From contig CANMCE010000006.1 of NCBI GenBank assembly GCA_947496235.1, positions 62,001 through 126,000 on the forward strand: 64,000 nucleotides of DNA. The letters run 5' to 3'. This document shows, one piece after another, positions 44,596-54,800 of the stretch. The first letter of the stretch is position 1. Every line of letters begins with the position of its first letter. The stretch comes from an uncultured Glaciecola sp. (GTDB lineage Bacteria; Pseudomonadota; Gammaproteobacteria; Enterobacterales; Alteromonadaceae). Made by a program: the position numbers and the translations under genes. The notes below the pieces were generated by a model. That model worked only from the letters and a program-made list of their open reading frames with translations. It searched no databases and had not been told where the DNA came from.

Positions 44596-46257
44596 ATGGA
44601 TGTTTTACTCGACTTTTTTAACATGTTGGATGGGTACTTAGGTAGTGCTCCATGGTTCCCATACGTGTTGCTGGGCGTGGGCATATTTTTTACCATTTAC
44701 TTAAAATTCCCACAAATTCGCTATTTTAAACATGCATGGCAAGTAGTTAGTGGCAAGTTTGATAAAGCAGATGACCCAGGGGATACCACGCACTTTCAAT
44801 CTTTGGCAACAGCGCTTTCAGGCACCGTAGGAACGGGAAATATTGCTGGGGTCGCATTTGCTATTTTTCTTGGCGGACCTGCAGCGCTTTTCTGGATGTG
44901 GGCAACAGCATTTTTCGGTATGACTACCAAGTTCGTGGAAGTAACCTTGTCTCACAAATATCGTGAAAAAACCTCTGATGGTACTATGGCTGGTGGCCCT
45001 ATGTACTATATGGATAAGCGCCTCAACATGAAATGGTTAGCGGTAATATTCGCTATCGCTACCGTGATTAGTTCGTTTGGTACAGGCAACCTGCCACAAA
45101 GTAACAGTGTGGCAGCTACCATGAACGAATCTTTTGGTGTTAATTCACATATTGTCGGTGGCGTATTAGCGGTGCTACTAGGCTTAGTTATTTTAGGTGG
45201 TATTCATCGTATTGCCAAAGTGACCTCCAAAATCGTGCCTTTTATGGCTGTTATTTACATCATAGGTGCACTAGCGGTAATTTTTGCAAACATTGAAAAC
45301 ATAGGTCCTGCCTTCGTTTCTGTGATCTCTGATGCCTTTACCGGATCAGCCGCTGCGGGCGGATTCCTTGGAGCCACCTTCGCTTATGCATTTAACCGAG
45401 GGGTTAATAGAGGCTTGTTTTCTAACGAAGCTGGGCAAGGTTCTGCGCCTATCGCTCACGCTGCAGCAAAAACAAAAGAACCGGTTTCTGAAGGTATGGT
45501 GTCTATTCTAGAACCTTTTATCGATACTATTATTATTTGTACAATCACCGGCCTTGTCATTCTATCTTCAGGCGTGTGGAATCAAAAACATGAAAATGTG
45601 TTTGAAAGATCTGATATGGTCTTCTTATCCGGTGAATTTGTAGAAACTAATGCTGAAGATGTACAGAAATTACATGCCTATCTAAACAATATTGATGCGG
45701 ATGCTGTGACTAAGTTCAGTGGCGAAATCCAAGTGGTAAATGGCGTAGCTCAAACTGGTGGATTTACTTTGATTAACTCGCGTTCAATCGCAGAAAATGT
45801 GCAGTATTTTACCGGATCAGTTGAAGACCCATTTACCGGGGTACTTAAAATTCAAGAGGGTGATATTGCGCGGGAAAATATTCTTGTTCAGGGTAACTCA
45901 TTGATTCACTCTGCAAGACTAACTGCTAAAGCTTTTGGTCAAGGATATTTTGGGCAATATGGTGAGTATATAGTGCCCATTGGCATCTTGCTATTCGCAT
46001 TTTCTACTGCTATTGCTTGGTCATATTATGGTGATAGAGCCATGACCTATTTGTTAGGGCCACGTTCAGTCATGCCATATCGAGTCATTTACTGTGCAGG
46101 TTTCTATTGGGCGGCGGTTTCTGATACTACCTTGGTTTGGGCAATTTCTGCAGTAGCCATAGTCCTTATGACATTACCTAACTTATTTGGTATCGTAGTG
46201 TTACATAAGGAAATGAAAAAGACCGTTAATGAATACTGGGAAAAAGTAAGCAAATAA
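44596..46257 (+). CDS. alanine/glycine:cation symporter family protein
   Basis: An AGCS-family sodium:amino-acid symporter of 553 residues in the inner membrane. The signature region is [30 protein letters not shown] near residues 74-103, with further helices through [20 protein letters not shown]. About 125 residues with few hydrophobic stretches (roughly 330-455) interrupt the membrane core before the last helices; most relatives are 440-500 residues, so this is an insertion. The substrate is probably Ala or Gly but cannot be fixed from sequence. Confidence 0.92.
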   Translation: MDVLLDFFNMLDGYLGSAPWFPYVLLGVGIFFTIYLKFPQIRYFKHAWQVVSGKFDKADDPGDTTHFQSLATALSGTVGTGNIAGVAFAIFLGGPAALFWMWATAFFGMTTKFVEVTLSHKYREKTSDGTMAGGPMYYMDKRLNMKWLAVIFAIATVISSFGTGNLPQSNSVAATMNESFGVNSHIVGGVLAVLLGLVILGGIHRIAKVTSKIVPFMAVIYIIGALAVIFANIENIGPAFVSVISDAFTGSAAAGGFLGATFAYAFNRGVNRGLFSNEAGQGSAPIAHAAAKTKEPVSEGMVSILEPFIDTIIICTITGLVILSSGVWNQKHENVFERSDMVFLSGEFVETNAEDVQKLHAYLNNIDADAVTKFSGEIQVVNGVAQTGGFTLINSRSIAENVQYFTGSVEDPFTGVLKIQEGDIARENILVQGNSLIHSARLTAKAFGQGYFGQYGEYIVPIGILLFAFSTAIAWSYYGDRAMTYLLGPRSVMPYRVIYCAGFYWAAVSDTTLVWAISAVAIVLMTLPNLFGIVVLHKEMKKTVNEYWEKVSK

Positions 46258-46275
46258 CAGTCACAACTTTCACAT

Positions 46276-46308
46276 AAAAGGGTTAAGCAGAGGCTTAACC
46301 TTTTTTTT
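46276..46308 (+). terminator. intrinsic terminator of the symporter gene
   Basis: GGTTAAG (46281-46287) pairs with CTTAACC (46294-46300), with A residues before and eight T residues after. Confidence 0.87.
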
Positions 46309-46335
46309 ATTTAGAAATGTAATTGGAGGTAATGC

Positions 46336-46668
46336 GTGGCAATTACAACTTGTCCTTCGTGTAATAAACCAATGTCTGATAAGGCAAAAGAGTGTCCAAA
46401 CTGCCATCTTAATTTTGAAAATGCGTCGCCAGAAGATATTCAACGCAAAGCCAGTTTGGCCAAGTTTAAACAACTACAAAGCCTACAAAACCAATCAATG
46501 TTGGCTATCCTGTTATTTATTATTGGCGCATATTTTGTGTTTTTAGGTGATTTTCCAGATACTGAAACTGGTCTTATGATGTATAATGCTGCTGTCGGTG
46601 TAACCGCAATAGCCTTTTTATGGTACGCGGTAAATCGGGTGAGAATAACCTTGACGAAAAGAAAATAA
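46336..46668 (+). CDS. zinc-ribbon membrane protein, unknown function
   Basis: A 110-residue protein with an N-terminal zinc ribbon (CPSCNKPM and CPNCHLNF, Cys 6, 9, 20, 23) and two membrane helices at about 53-70 and 80-98. The start is GTG 46336 with GGAGG six bases upstream; an ATG two bases before is out of frame. It is the first of four close genes with yeaC, a DUF349 protein and ansA. I can name no function. Confidence 0.83.
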   Translation: MAITTCPSCNKPMSDKAKECPNCHLNFENASPEDIQRKASLAKFKQLQSLQNQSMLAILLFIIGAYFVFLGDFPDTETGLMMYNAAVGVTAIAFLWYAVNRVRITLTKRK

Positions 46669-46687
46669 TCTTGATTGGAGAGAAGGT

Positions 46688-46981
46688 TTGCAACTTGAAC
46701 AATTACTAGCAACCATGACACCAGAAATCTACTTAAAACTTCGTAGTGCGGTAGAGACAGGTAAGTGGGAAAACGGTATGAAATTGACCGAAGAACAAAA
46801 AGAATATGCTATGCAGGCTGTCATGCTATATCAAGGAAAGGTTGAACAGTCTGGTGAACATATGACGGTTGGCGAGAATGGCGAAATTATTCAAAAATCA
46901 CGTCAACAAATGAAACAAGAATTACAACATCAGACGACAAATCAGTCTTCGATAGCAAAGTTTGGACAAGATGATATTTAA
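46688..46981 (+). CDS. yeaC: DUF1315 family protein YeaC
   Basis: A 97-residue soluble protein of the YeaC/DUF1315 family: MTPEIYLKLRSAVETGKW, LTEEQKEYAMQAVMLYQ and HMTVGENGEI align well with E. coli YeaC. The function is unknown. The start is TTG 46688, preceded by GGAGAGAAGG. In E. coli yeaC neighbours msrB and gapA; here the same genes are within 13 kb but separated. It overlaps the next gene by 11 bases. Confidence 0.9.
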   Translation: MQLEQLLATMTPEIYLKLRSAVETGKWENGMKLTEEQKEYAMQAVMLYQGKVEQSGEHMTVGENGEIIQKSRQQMKQELQHQTTNQSSIAKFGQDDI

Positions 46982-49775
46982 GCAGTTATTTACCGCAAAC
47001 TATAAACATAAAAATCCATCAAAGCGCATTCAAGCGATACAGCAAGCGTCGGAAGTCGATAATAAAAATAAGGCTTGGTTACATGAATTAGCCTTTAATG
47101 ATGCAGATTCAAAAGTACAATTAGCGGCCTTGGAAAAGTTGGGGCAATATTCATTGTGGTTAAAAACCTATGAAACCACCTTGGATGCAACGTTAAAAAG
47201 TAGAGCTAAAACTACTACAATATCTATGTTGGAAGATCCTTCATTGGTAAGTGACGCATTGTTTCAAGACTTCATTCTGCAAGCTAAGCATTTAGATATC
47301 ATTCAAAAGTTATTGAGAGACAGTAGTAGATTAGCATCTAATTCGGCGCTTTATTTCAGCGCTTTGCTAGCGCATGGCTCCCAGAGCGAAATTTTTCGTT
47401 ATTATCGGGAGAGCGCTAGTCCGTCTCAGCAAATCATGATTATCGAACAATTTAACGATGAAAAATCCTTAAAACGTTTACGTAAACAGGCCGCAAATAC
47501 TGAAGTCGAGCAAGAGATTGATAATCGTCTTGCACAGTTCGCAGAACAGGCACTTATTCCGGTGCAACTTAAACGAGATATCACCTTAATTAATTCTCAA
47601 TTATTAGCGCTTTTAGATAGTAACGATTTCGCTTATATCAAACAAAAATCTAACCAATATTTTGAGGCATTTGAAGCAGCAAAATTACAGTTTTCCTACT
47701 TAGATGAAAAAGAAGCAGCGGAGTTTGGTGGTAAATTTTTGCAATTGAAGCAAAAGATAACCAATAAGTTAGCCAACTTGGAACCTGCGTTTGAGCAACA
47801 AGTAAAGCTTAAAGCACTTACTAATGAACTTTCACTAGTTAATCAGCAAGTACTGGACATTGAGACACAAGTAAGCCATTTGATAAATGCTACGTCCTTA
47901 GAGCAAATAGATGTGCAAAAGGAATTGCTTACTAATGCATTGCAAGACGCTAATAGTCAGTTAGCCCAAGTGCTAGAGAATGCAGAACAGCAAACACCAG
48001 CCCATCAGCAATTACAAAAGTCGATTAGCCAGCGAATAAAGAGTACTTTGTCCTCTTTGGATAGCATAGAAAAGTCCATTCGAAATAATAATCGACTGGT
48101 TGCGATTATTGATACCTTAGAAAATGTTTGGCTAGAATTTTCCAATCACAATTTATCAAAAGAGGTGTTATCTGAAGAATTTGGGTTAGCCAAAAAAGGC
48201 TTTATCCAAGACCAAGAATATGCCCCAGAGTTACTAGCCAAATGGAAGCAACTAAGTCGCCAAATAAATGCATTTTTTCAGCAAGAGAAGCAACAACAAC
48301 AGCAGGTTGAAAAAAAATGTCATAGCAAACTTAATGTGGCGGCTAGCTTAATTGATCAAGGCAAATTTAAGGCTGGTATTGCCACTTTTAATCACGGTGC
48401 AAGTTTATTTTCAAGTATTGAATCACCAAAACGAAGTTTGCAAAAAAAATATGATGATTTAGCTTCTCAAGTTTCAGAACTTAAGGATTGGCAGTCCTAT
48501 ATCGCGACTCCTAAAAAGCCCGAACTGTTAGAGCAAGCTGAAAACCTAAGTAAACAAGAAACCTTGAACCCACTGGACTTGGCACAACAAATTAAGTTGC
48601 TGAGAAAAGAATGGAATTCACTTGGTCGCTTGGATACTGAAGAAGACGATAAGCTTAATAAAGCATTTAATGAAAAGTTAGAAATTGCTTTTGCTCCTTG
48701 CCGAGCATTTTATGCTGAGCAGGAAAAATTACGCGTAGAAAATGGGCAAAAGGCGCAACAAATTATTGATAGTTTAGCCGCGTTAGGAGAGCAAGAAGAC
48801 CTTAACCAAATGGCAAAACAACTGCATTCGTTAAGCCGCCAATTTAGAGAAATTAAAGAGCTAGATGTTCAGCAGAAAAAGTCGTTAAACAAAGCGTTTA
48901 AAGAAACCACTACACCTTTAAATGAAAGGTTAAATGAATTTTATGCTGACAATCACAAGCAAAAATCAGCCTTAGTGAGTAAAGCAAAAGATTTATTAAG
49001 TGAAGATGATGCTAACCAGGCTGTTGAGAAAGCTAAGGAGTTACAAGCAAACTGGAAGCTAATTGGATTTGCTGGTAAGCAAGCAGATCAGTCATTATGG
49101 AACGAGTTCCGAACTCATAATGACGCAATTTTTTCGCGTTTACATCAGGCTAAAAATGAGGCTGAACAACAAGCTAGAGAAGCTTTAGATATTGCGATTA
49201 ACCAGTTGCAAAGTCTGGGAGAAGAAGCCAAAAACGTAGATGATGCCGCTACACTTCGAGCAATATTACAACAAGTAATTGATCACGAATTTGGCGGGAT
49301 AGATGTCTCAAAATCTATTTTATCGCAGTATGAAAAACATAAAGAATCGCTCATCAAATCCTTAAAGCAATCTCTTGAAGCGCAACAACAGGCCCAATCG
49401 CAATCAATATTTAACGAGTTGTTGAGCTGTTTACATGAGTGGAAAGCTGACGACAATAACAAGGCTAAACCTGCACTTTTGAGTGCAATTTTAGATAAAT
49501 CTTTGCCGACGTCGGCGTTATTTGACAACTTGCAAAGGGCCCAATTACTTCAAGCTGTAGTGGTATTATTGAATGCTGTAGAGTCAGCACCGATCGAAAT
49601 TCAAAAAGATGTTCAGTTGCAAATAATGGCAAATAAACTGGAAGGCGCAGAAAATTTAACCGCTTCAGTTGCTTGGATGTATTGGTTACATCAAGGCCCG
49701 TTAAATGCTGAAGATGAACGTCAGTTAACAGCAATTGAACCCTTGCTGTTAAGCCATTTATCTCAGCTTATGTAA
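46971..49775 (+). CDS. large DUF349-repeat coiled-coil protein
   Basis: The 934-residue cytosolic protein is almost entirely helical, with HEAT-like sequence near the N-terminus (LAFNDADSKVQLAALEKLGQ) and several DUF349-type repeats in the middle and C-terminal half (for example LRKEWNSLGRLD, LHSLSRQFREIKELD, ELQANWKLIGFAGKQ). Short Gln-rich stretches occur near 440-450. I start at ATG 46971 (MIFKQLF) rather than an upstream in-frame TTG. DUF349 proteins have no firmly established role in bacteria of this type. It lies between yeaC and ansA, 9 bp from ansA. Confidence 0.9.
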   Translation: MIFKQLFTANYKHKNPSKRIQAIQQASEVDNKNKAWLHELAFNDADSKVQLAALEKLGQYSLWLKTYETTLDATLKSRAKTTTISMLEDPSLVSDALFQDFILQAKHLDIIQKLLRDSSRLASNSALYFSALLAHGSQSEIFRYYRESASPSQQIMIIEQFNDEKSLKRLRKQAANTEVEQEIDNRLAQFAEQALIPVQLKRDITLINSQLLALLDSNDFAYIKQKSNQYFEAFEAAKLQFSYLDEKEAAEFGGKFLQLKQKITNKLANLEPAFEQQVKLKALTNELSLVNQQVLDIETQVSHLINATSLEQIDVQKELLTNALQDANSQLAQVLENAEQQTPAHQQLQKSISQRIKSTLSSLDSIEKSIRNNNRLVAIIDTLENVWLEFSNHNLSKEVLSEEFGLAKKGFIQDQEYAPELLAKWKQLSRQINAFFQQEKQQQQQVEKKCHSKLNVAASLIDQGKFKAGIATFNHGASLFSSIESPKRSLQKKYDDLASQVSELKDWQSYIATPKKPELLEQAENLSKQETLNPLDLAQQIKLLRKEWNSLGRLDTEEDDKLNKAFNEKLEIAFAPCRAFYAEQEKLRVENGQKAQQIIDSLAALGEQEDLNQMAKQLHSLSRQFREIKELDVQQKKSLNKAFKETTTPLNERLNEFYADNHKQKSALVSKAKDLLSEDDANQAVEKAKELQANWKLIGFAGKQADQSLWNEFRTHNDAIFSRLHQAKNEAEQQAREALDIAINQLQSLGEEAKNVDDAATLRAILQQVIDHEFGGIDVSKSILSQYEKHKESLIKSLKQSLEAQQQAQSQSIFNELLSCLHEWKADDNNKAKPALLSAILDKSLPTSALFDNLQRAQLLQAVVVLLNAVESAPIEIQKDVQLQIMANKLEGAENLTASVAWMYWLHQGPLNAEDERQLTAIEPLLLSHLSQLM

Positions 49776-49784
49776 GTAATCGCC

Positions 49785-50804
49785 ATGTCCGCAAATAAAC
49801 ATATCTATGTGGCATACACTGGCGGAACTATAGGAATGCGAGCCTCCGAAAAAGGATTCGCACCAGTGCCAGGGTTTTTAACTGAAACCTTGGCCAAGTT
49901 ACCTGAATTCCATCGTTCGGAAATGCCAAAGTTCACAATTCACGAATATAGTAACTTGTTAGATTCTAGCGATATGGTGCCGGCTGACTGGCAAACCATA
50001 GCGCAAGATATCAAACAAGTGTATGACCAATATGATGGATTTATCATATTGCATGGCACAGATACTATGGCGTATACGGCTTCTGCGCTATCTTTTATGT
50101 TTGAGAATTTAGATAAACCTGTGATTGTGACTGGTTCCCAAATACCATTAGCTGAACTTCGCTCCGATGGTCAAACCAATTTGCTAAATGCGCTTTATAT
50201 TGCCGCTAATTATCCAATTCCGGAAGTGACGCTGTTTTTTAATAATTACCTGTATCGAGGCAACAGAGCACGTAAAGTGGATGCTGATGGGTTTATGGCA
50301 TTTGATTCACCTAATTACCCGCCATTATTAACAGCGGGAATAAAAATAGAAACGGACTACGTTTTTAAACAAACCCAAAGTAATCAGGAGTTAAAGGTAA
50401 GCGATATAAAAAGCCAGCCGGTAGGCTTGGTTAGCTTATATCCTGGAATTAGCCCTCAAGTCTTAAAAAATATTCTACAACAGCCTGTAAAAGCACTTAT
50501 TTTAATGACTTACGGTGTGGGGAACGCGCCACAACAAGAGACTTTGTTAGCTACTTTAAAACAAGCTTACGATGACCAGATATTGATTGTGAATTGTACC
50601 CAGTGCTTGCGTGGTAAGGTTGATATGCAAGGCTACGCAACCGGAAAGTTATTAGCCCAAACGGGTGTGATTTCAGGAAAAGATATTACGCCAGAGGCTG
50701 CATTAGCCAAATTACACTACTTATTAAGTTCAGATACTTTGAGTTTTAGTCAGCGCCAAAAACAAATGGCAACCAGTCTACGTGGTGAAATGGACCAATT
50801 CTAA
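49785..50804 (+). CDS. ansA: type I (cytoplasmic) L-asparaginase
   Basis: AnsA hydrolyses asparagine to aspartate and ammonia. The 339-residue protein has the first catalytic Thr in YTGGTIGM (Thr 15) and the second in ILHGTDTMAYTASALSF, with GSQIPLAELRSDGQ and FFNNYLYRGNRARK as in E. coli AnsA. It has no signal peptide, consistent with the cytoplasmic type. It ends the zinc ribbon-yeaC-DUF349-ansA operon. Confidence 0.96.
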   Translation: MSANKHIYVAYTGGTIGMRASEKGFAPVPGFLTETLAKLPEFHRSEMPKFTIHEYSNLLDSSDMVPADWQTIAQDIKQVYDQYDGFIILHGTDTMAYTASALSFMFENLDKPVIVTGSQIPLAELRSDGQTNLLNALYIAANYPIPEVTLFFNNYLYRGNRARKVDADGFMAFDSPNYPPLLTAGIKIETDYVFKQTQSNQELKVSDIKSQPVGLVSLYPGISPQVLKNILQQPVKALILMTYGVGNAPQQETLLATLKQAYDDQILIVNCTQCLRGKVDMQGYATGKLLAQTGVISGKDITPEAALAKLHYLLSSDTLSFSQRQKQMATSLRGEMDQF

Positions 50805-50923
50805 GCCTAAAATTCACATTTAGTAACAAAGGGAATTTTGAAAATTTAATCTACAGACTATTATATTTTTCAATCTCTTGGTAACTTAGATGAAGAATTT
50901 GAAAACTATATTAGTGTCATATC

Positions 50924-51814
50924 ATGTTGCAAATTGAGTCTATCTCAAAAATCTACGACAATCAGGTGTTAGCGTTAGATGATGTTTCTTTAAACATCAA
51001 TAAAGGACTGTTTGGTTTACTTGGCCCAAATGGAGCAGGCAAGTCTACACTCATGCGAATTTTATCCACCTTATTGGTGCCTGATAGCGGTAATGTCACT
51101 TTCGATGGTATAGATGTGTTAGCTCAACCAGAAGACATTCGTCAGCGCTTAGGTTATTTGCCTCAAGAATTTGGTGTTTATCCAAAAATCAGTGCCTATG
51201 AGTTGCTTGATCATCTAGCGGTTTTAAAAGGGTTAGTAGACAAAAATATCCGTAAAGAAACGGTTGAAGGTTTACTTGCTCACACCAATTTATATGAAGT
51301 CAGAAAAAAAGCGGTCAGTAGCTTTTCTGGCGGCATGCGACAGCGCTTTGGGATTGCTCAAGCGTTATTAGGTGACCCTGATTTGTTAATTGTAGATGAA
51401 CCAACCGCTGGGCTAGATCCTGAAGAGCGAAATAGATTCCATAACTTATTAGTAAGTTTAGGCAGTAATAAAGTCATTATTTTATCCACCCACATTGTTG
51501 AAGATGTATCCGAGCTTTGCGAAGACATGGCGGTATTAGGCAACGGTAGAATTCTATTGCAAGGCAACCCAGTGAAAGTTACTCAGGCGCTTGAAGATCG
51601 CATTTGGCGAAAAACCATTTCTCGTCATGAAATAGAGTCTTATGAGCAAGAATATAATGTGATTTCAAAACGTCTTTTCGCCGGTCGTACCGTTATACAC
51701 GTGGTCTCGGATACGGTTCCCGAAGGCTTTGAATCTGCACCTGCCAGTTTGCAAGATGTGTATTTTAACTCGCTTAAACAAGCTGTAACGCCGTTAGATA
51801 CTGTACCGGCTTAA
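50924..51814 (+). CDS. ABC transporter ATP-binding protein
   Basis: A 296-residue ABC ATPase with Walker A GPNGAGKST at 34-42, signature FSGGMRQRFG, Walker B LLIVDEPTAGLDP and a switch His in STHIVED. The C-terminal 70 residues are an accessory region of the type found in ABC-2 exporters. It lies 50 bp before the permease-peptidase fusion, so the two probably form one transporter. The cargo is unknown. No good Shine-Dalgarno precedes the ATG. Confidence 0.94.
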   Translation: MLQIESISKIYDNQVLALDDVSLNINKGLFGLLGPNGAGKSTLMRILSTLLVPDSGNVTFDGIDVLAQPEDIRQRLGYLPQEFGVYPKISAYELLDHLAVLKGLVDKNIRKETVEGLLAHTNLYEVRKKAVSSFSGGMRQRFGIAQALLGDPDLLIVDEPTAGLDPEERNRFHNLLVSLGSNKVIILSTHIVEDVSELCEDMAVLGNGRILLQGNPVKVTQALEDRIWRKTISRHEIESYEQEYNVISKRLFAGRTVIHVVSDTVPEGFESAPASLQDVYFNSLKQAVTPLDTVPA

Positions 51815-51864
51815 GTTATAAGGCTAGCATCACCTTTAACGCTAGTGAATTAAGGAAATTTTAC

Positions 51865-54800
51865 ATGTTGTGGAGAATGTTCAAATTTGAATGGCGGTAT
51901 TATCTGCACCAGCCTTCTTTTGTTGTCACTTCGCTCATATTCTTCTTGCTACCGTTTTTGTCCATCACATTGGATCAAGTGCATATTGGCGCTACTACCA
52001 ATTTAAATGCTAATAGCCCTTATGCGATAAACCAAGCGCTTCTAATATTTTCTGTTTTTGGCATGTTTTTGGTGGTGAATTTTATCGGCAGTACTGCATT
52101 GAGAGAGAAGGTGAGTGGTATGAATGAAATTATTTATACCAAACCAATCGATCATTTTCGTTACCATTTTGGCCGCTTTTTAGGTGGCTATGCTATGGTT
52201 TTGACCGTTTTTGCCATGGTGCCTTTAGGGTTAATGCTAGGCAGTTTAATGCCTTGGCTAGTATCGGATAAATTGGGTCCGTTCAATATTTGGCATTATA
52301 TACAGCCATTTCTGGTATTCACTGTACCTTCGATGTTGTTATTTTCATGTCTTTTTTACGCAGCCGCTCGTCTGTTTAAGAGCATATTAGCCGTTTATTT
52401 AAGTGCCTTAGGCTTATTGATCTTATACATAATCAGTGAAGTTATGTTTACTGGGCAGGAAACTCGATTTTTCATGGCCCTGATAGATCCTTTTGGGATA
52501 AACGCCTATTTAGATGTCACTAGGTATTGGACACCTAGCATGCGCAACTCTCAAATAATCGGATTTGAAACTGAGATAGTACTCAACCGCATCATTTGGC
52601 TAGCCATTGCTATTCTTAGCATGTTAACTTTGATAGATTTTCGCAAACCGTTAAAACTTAGCGCATCTAGTCCTAATAAGATCCCTAGCTTATCAGGACC
52701 TCCCCAGGTAGCAGAGTTGTATAATATCGGTGCCAAATATCAAGAATATAGTGCAATTGAGCAATTTAAAGTTCGAACTGAATTCGAAATTCGGCAAATA
52801 ATTAAATCCCCCTCTTTTATTGTTCTGCTGGGATTTTGTACCTTCATGATGCTGGTGAGTTTGCTTTTCGAGCCCGGACCTTACGGTTCATCAAAAATGC
52901 CGCTGACACAATTCATGGTAGAACTCATTCAGAGCTCCTATGGCCTATTAATGTTGATAATAATTACTTTCTACACGGCAGAAACTGTTTGGCGGGAGAG
53001 GTTGCTGAATATGTCCGAAGTGATTGAAGCTATGCCTGTAGAAAACCCCATATTTTGGTTATCAAAACTAATTTCAGTGATTGTTATCCAGCTAATCATT
53101 TTTGCTTTTGGCGTTTCTATTACTATTTATAACCAGTTGATTCATACATATTTTGATTTAGATATTAGCCAATATTTTATAAGTCTGGTGTATTTTTATG
53201 GTCTGCCATATGTGTATTTGACGATTTTGTCTTTTTTTATTCAGGTGCTATCGCCAAACAAATATATCGGAATGCTGATTTTTGTGTCTTACATCTTCGT
53301 ATCCTTGGTTTTTGCTGAAATCGGAATTGAACACAATATGTTCAACTTTGCTAGTGCACCTGTATTAGAGTTTTCAGATATGAATCGATACGGTTGGTAT
53401 ATGCAGACCCAAAATGCCTATATGCTGTATTGGGGAGCTTTAAGTTTAATATTATCAGCATTCAGTTTTGCTCTTTGGCGAAGAGGTTATTACACCACCT
53501 TATCTGAACGTTTCCGGTATGCAGGAAATCGGCTAGGTTCTTCAGGGCGAGCATTGGCATTATTTGCAACAGTTGCCTTTGTTATTTCAGGCACATTAAT
53601 TCACTACAACACCAAGGTGACTAACCAGTTTATCTCCAGTGACAGATTAAAGGAGCTAAAAGCTTTATACGAAACTCAGTACAGTGCAATGGAAGATCTT
53701 GTTGTTCCCCAGGTTTCAGAGGTTGATTTAAATGTAGCCATATTTCCACAATCGAGAAAATTGGAAACTGTGGCTAAACTTACTCTAGTAAACGATAGTC
53801 CAGTCAATATAGAAAGATTTTTAGTCAATTTACCTGCACATTCTTATGATATTAAATTTACTACCGAGCAAGGGCGTGTAGTAATGGATGAACAAGCATT
53901 AAACACTGCTTGGTTTACGTTTGATATGCCTTTGGCTCCCGGCGCAACACTCGATTTAACCATTTCCCTAGCTCGCCAGCATTTTGGCTTTAAAGATAAA
54001 GATGAAGATGCTAGCTTGGTTACCAATGGCACATTCATTGACAACCGTTCTTTGCTACCTACCTTTGGTGTTAAACAAAGTTTTTATCTAACAGACAACT
54101 TTGAACGAGCTGAATTTGGTCTTATGCCGAGGGATGATACCCCTGATGAACCGCAACAAAACATTTTAGGCGACTCGATCAATGCGATTAAATTTAAAGC
54201 ACGTCTATCTACCCATGAATCTCAAATCGCAATAGCGCCAGGATATTTGAAAAAATACTGGACTGAAAATGGCCGCAACCATTTCATTTATGAAATGGAC
54301 AAACCCATGATGAACTTCTATAGCATTCTGTCTGCGGATTTAAAGGTTAAATCTACAATGCATAATGGTGTTGAAATTGCTGTTTATTATCATCCAAAAC
54401 ACGAATGGAATGTTGCTACCATGATAGAGGCAACTCAAGACGCGCTGGATGCTTTTAGCCAAGCGTTTGGAAAATACCAATATCGACAGATGCGGATAAT
54501 TGAGTTTCCTAGTTATCGAGAGTTCGCTCAAAGTTTTCCCAATACAGTGCCATATTCTGAAAGCTTAGGCTTCGTAGCTGATTTAAGAGATGAGACCGAA
54601 ATTAATTACGCGTATTATTTAACCGCTCACGAAATAGCACACCAATGGTTTGGGCATCAGTTGATGGTTGCCAATGTTGCTGGAGGAGATATTTTAGTGG
54701 AGTCTCTTTCCCAATATGCCGCACTTAACTTGATGCGTCAAAAATACGGAGCGCTTATGTTACGTAAAGTATTAAAGCACGAGTTGAACAGCTATTTATC

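Noticed and set aside
50811-50860. Hairpin AAAATTC / GAATTTT after ansA as terminator
   Set aside because: Weak A-T stem with a long loop and no T-run.
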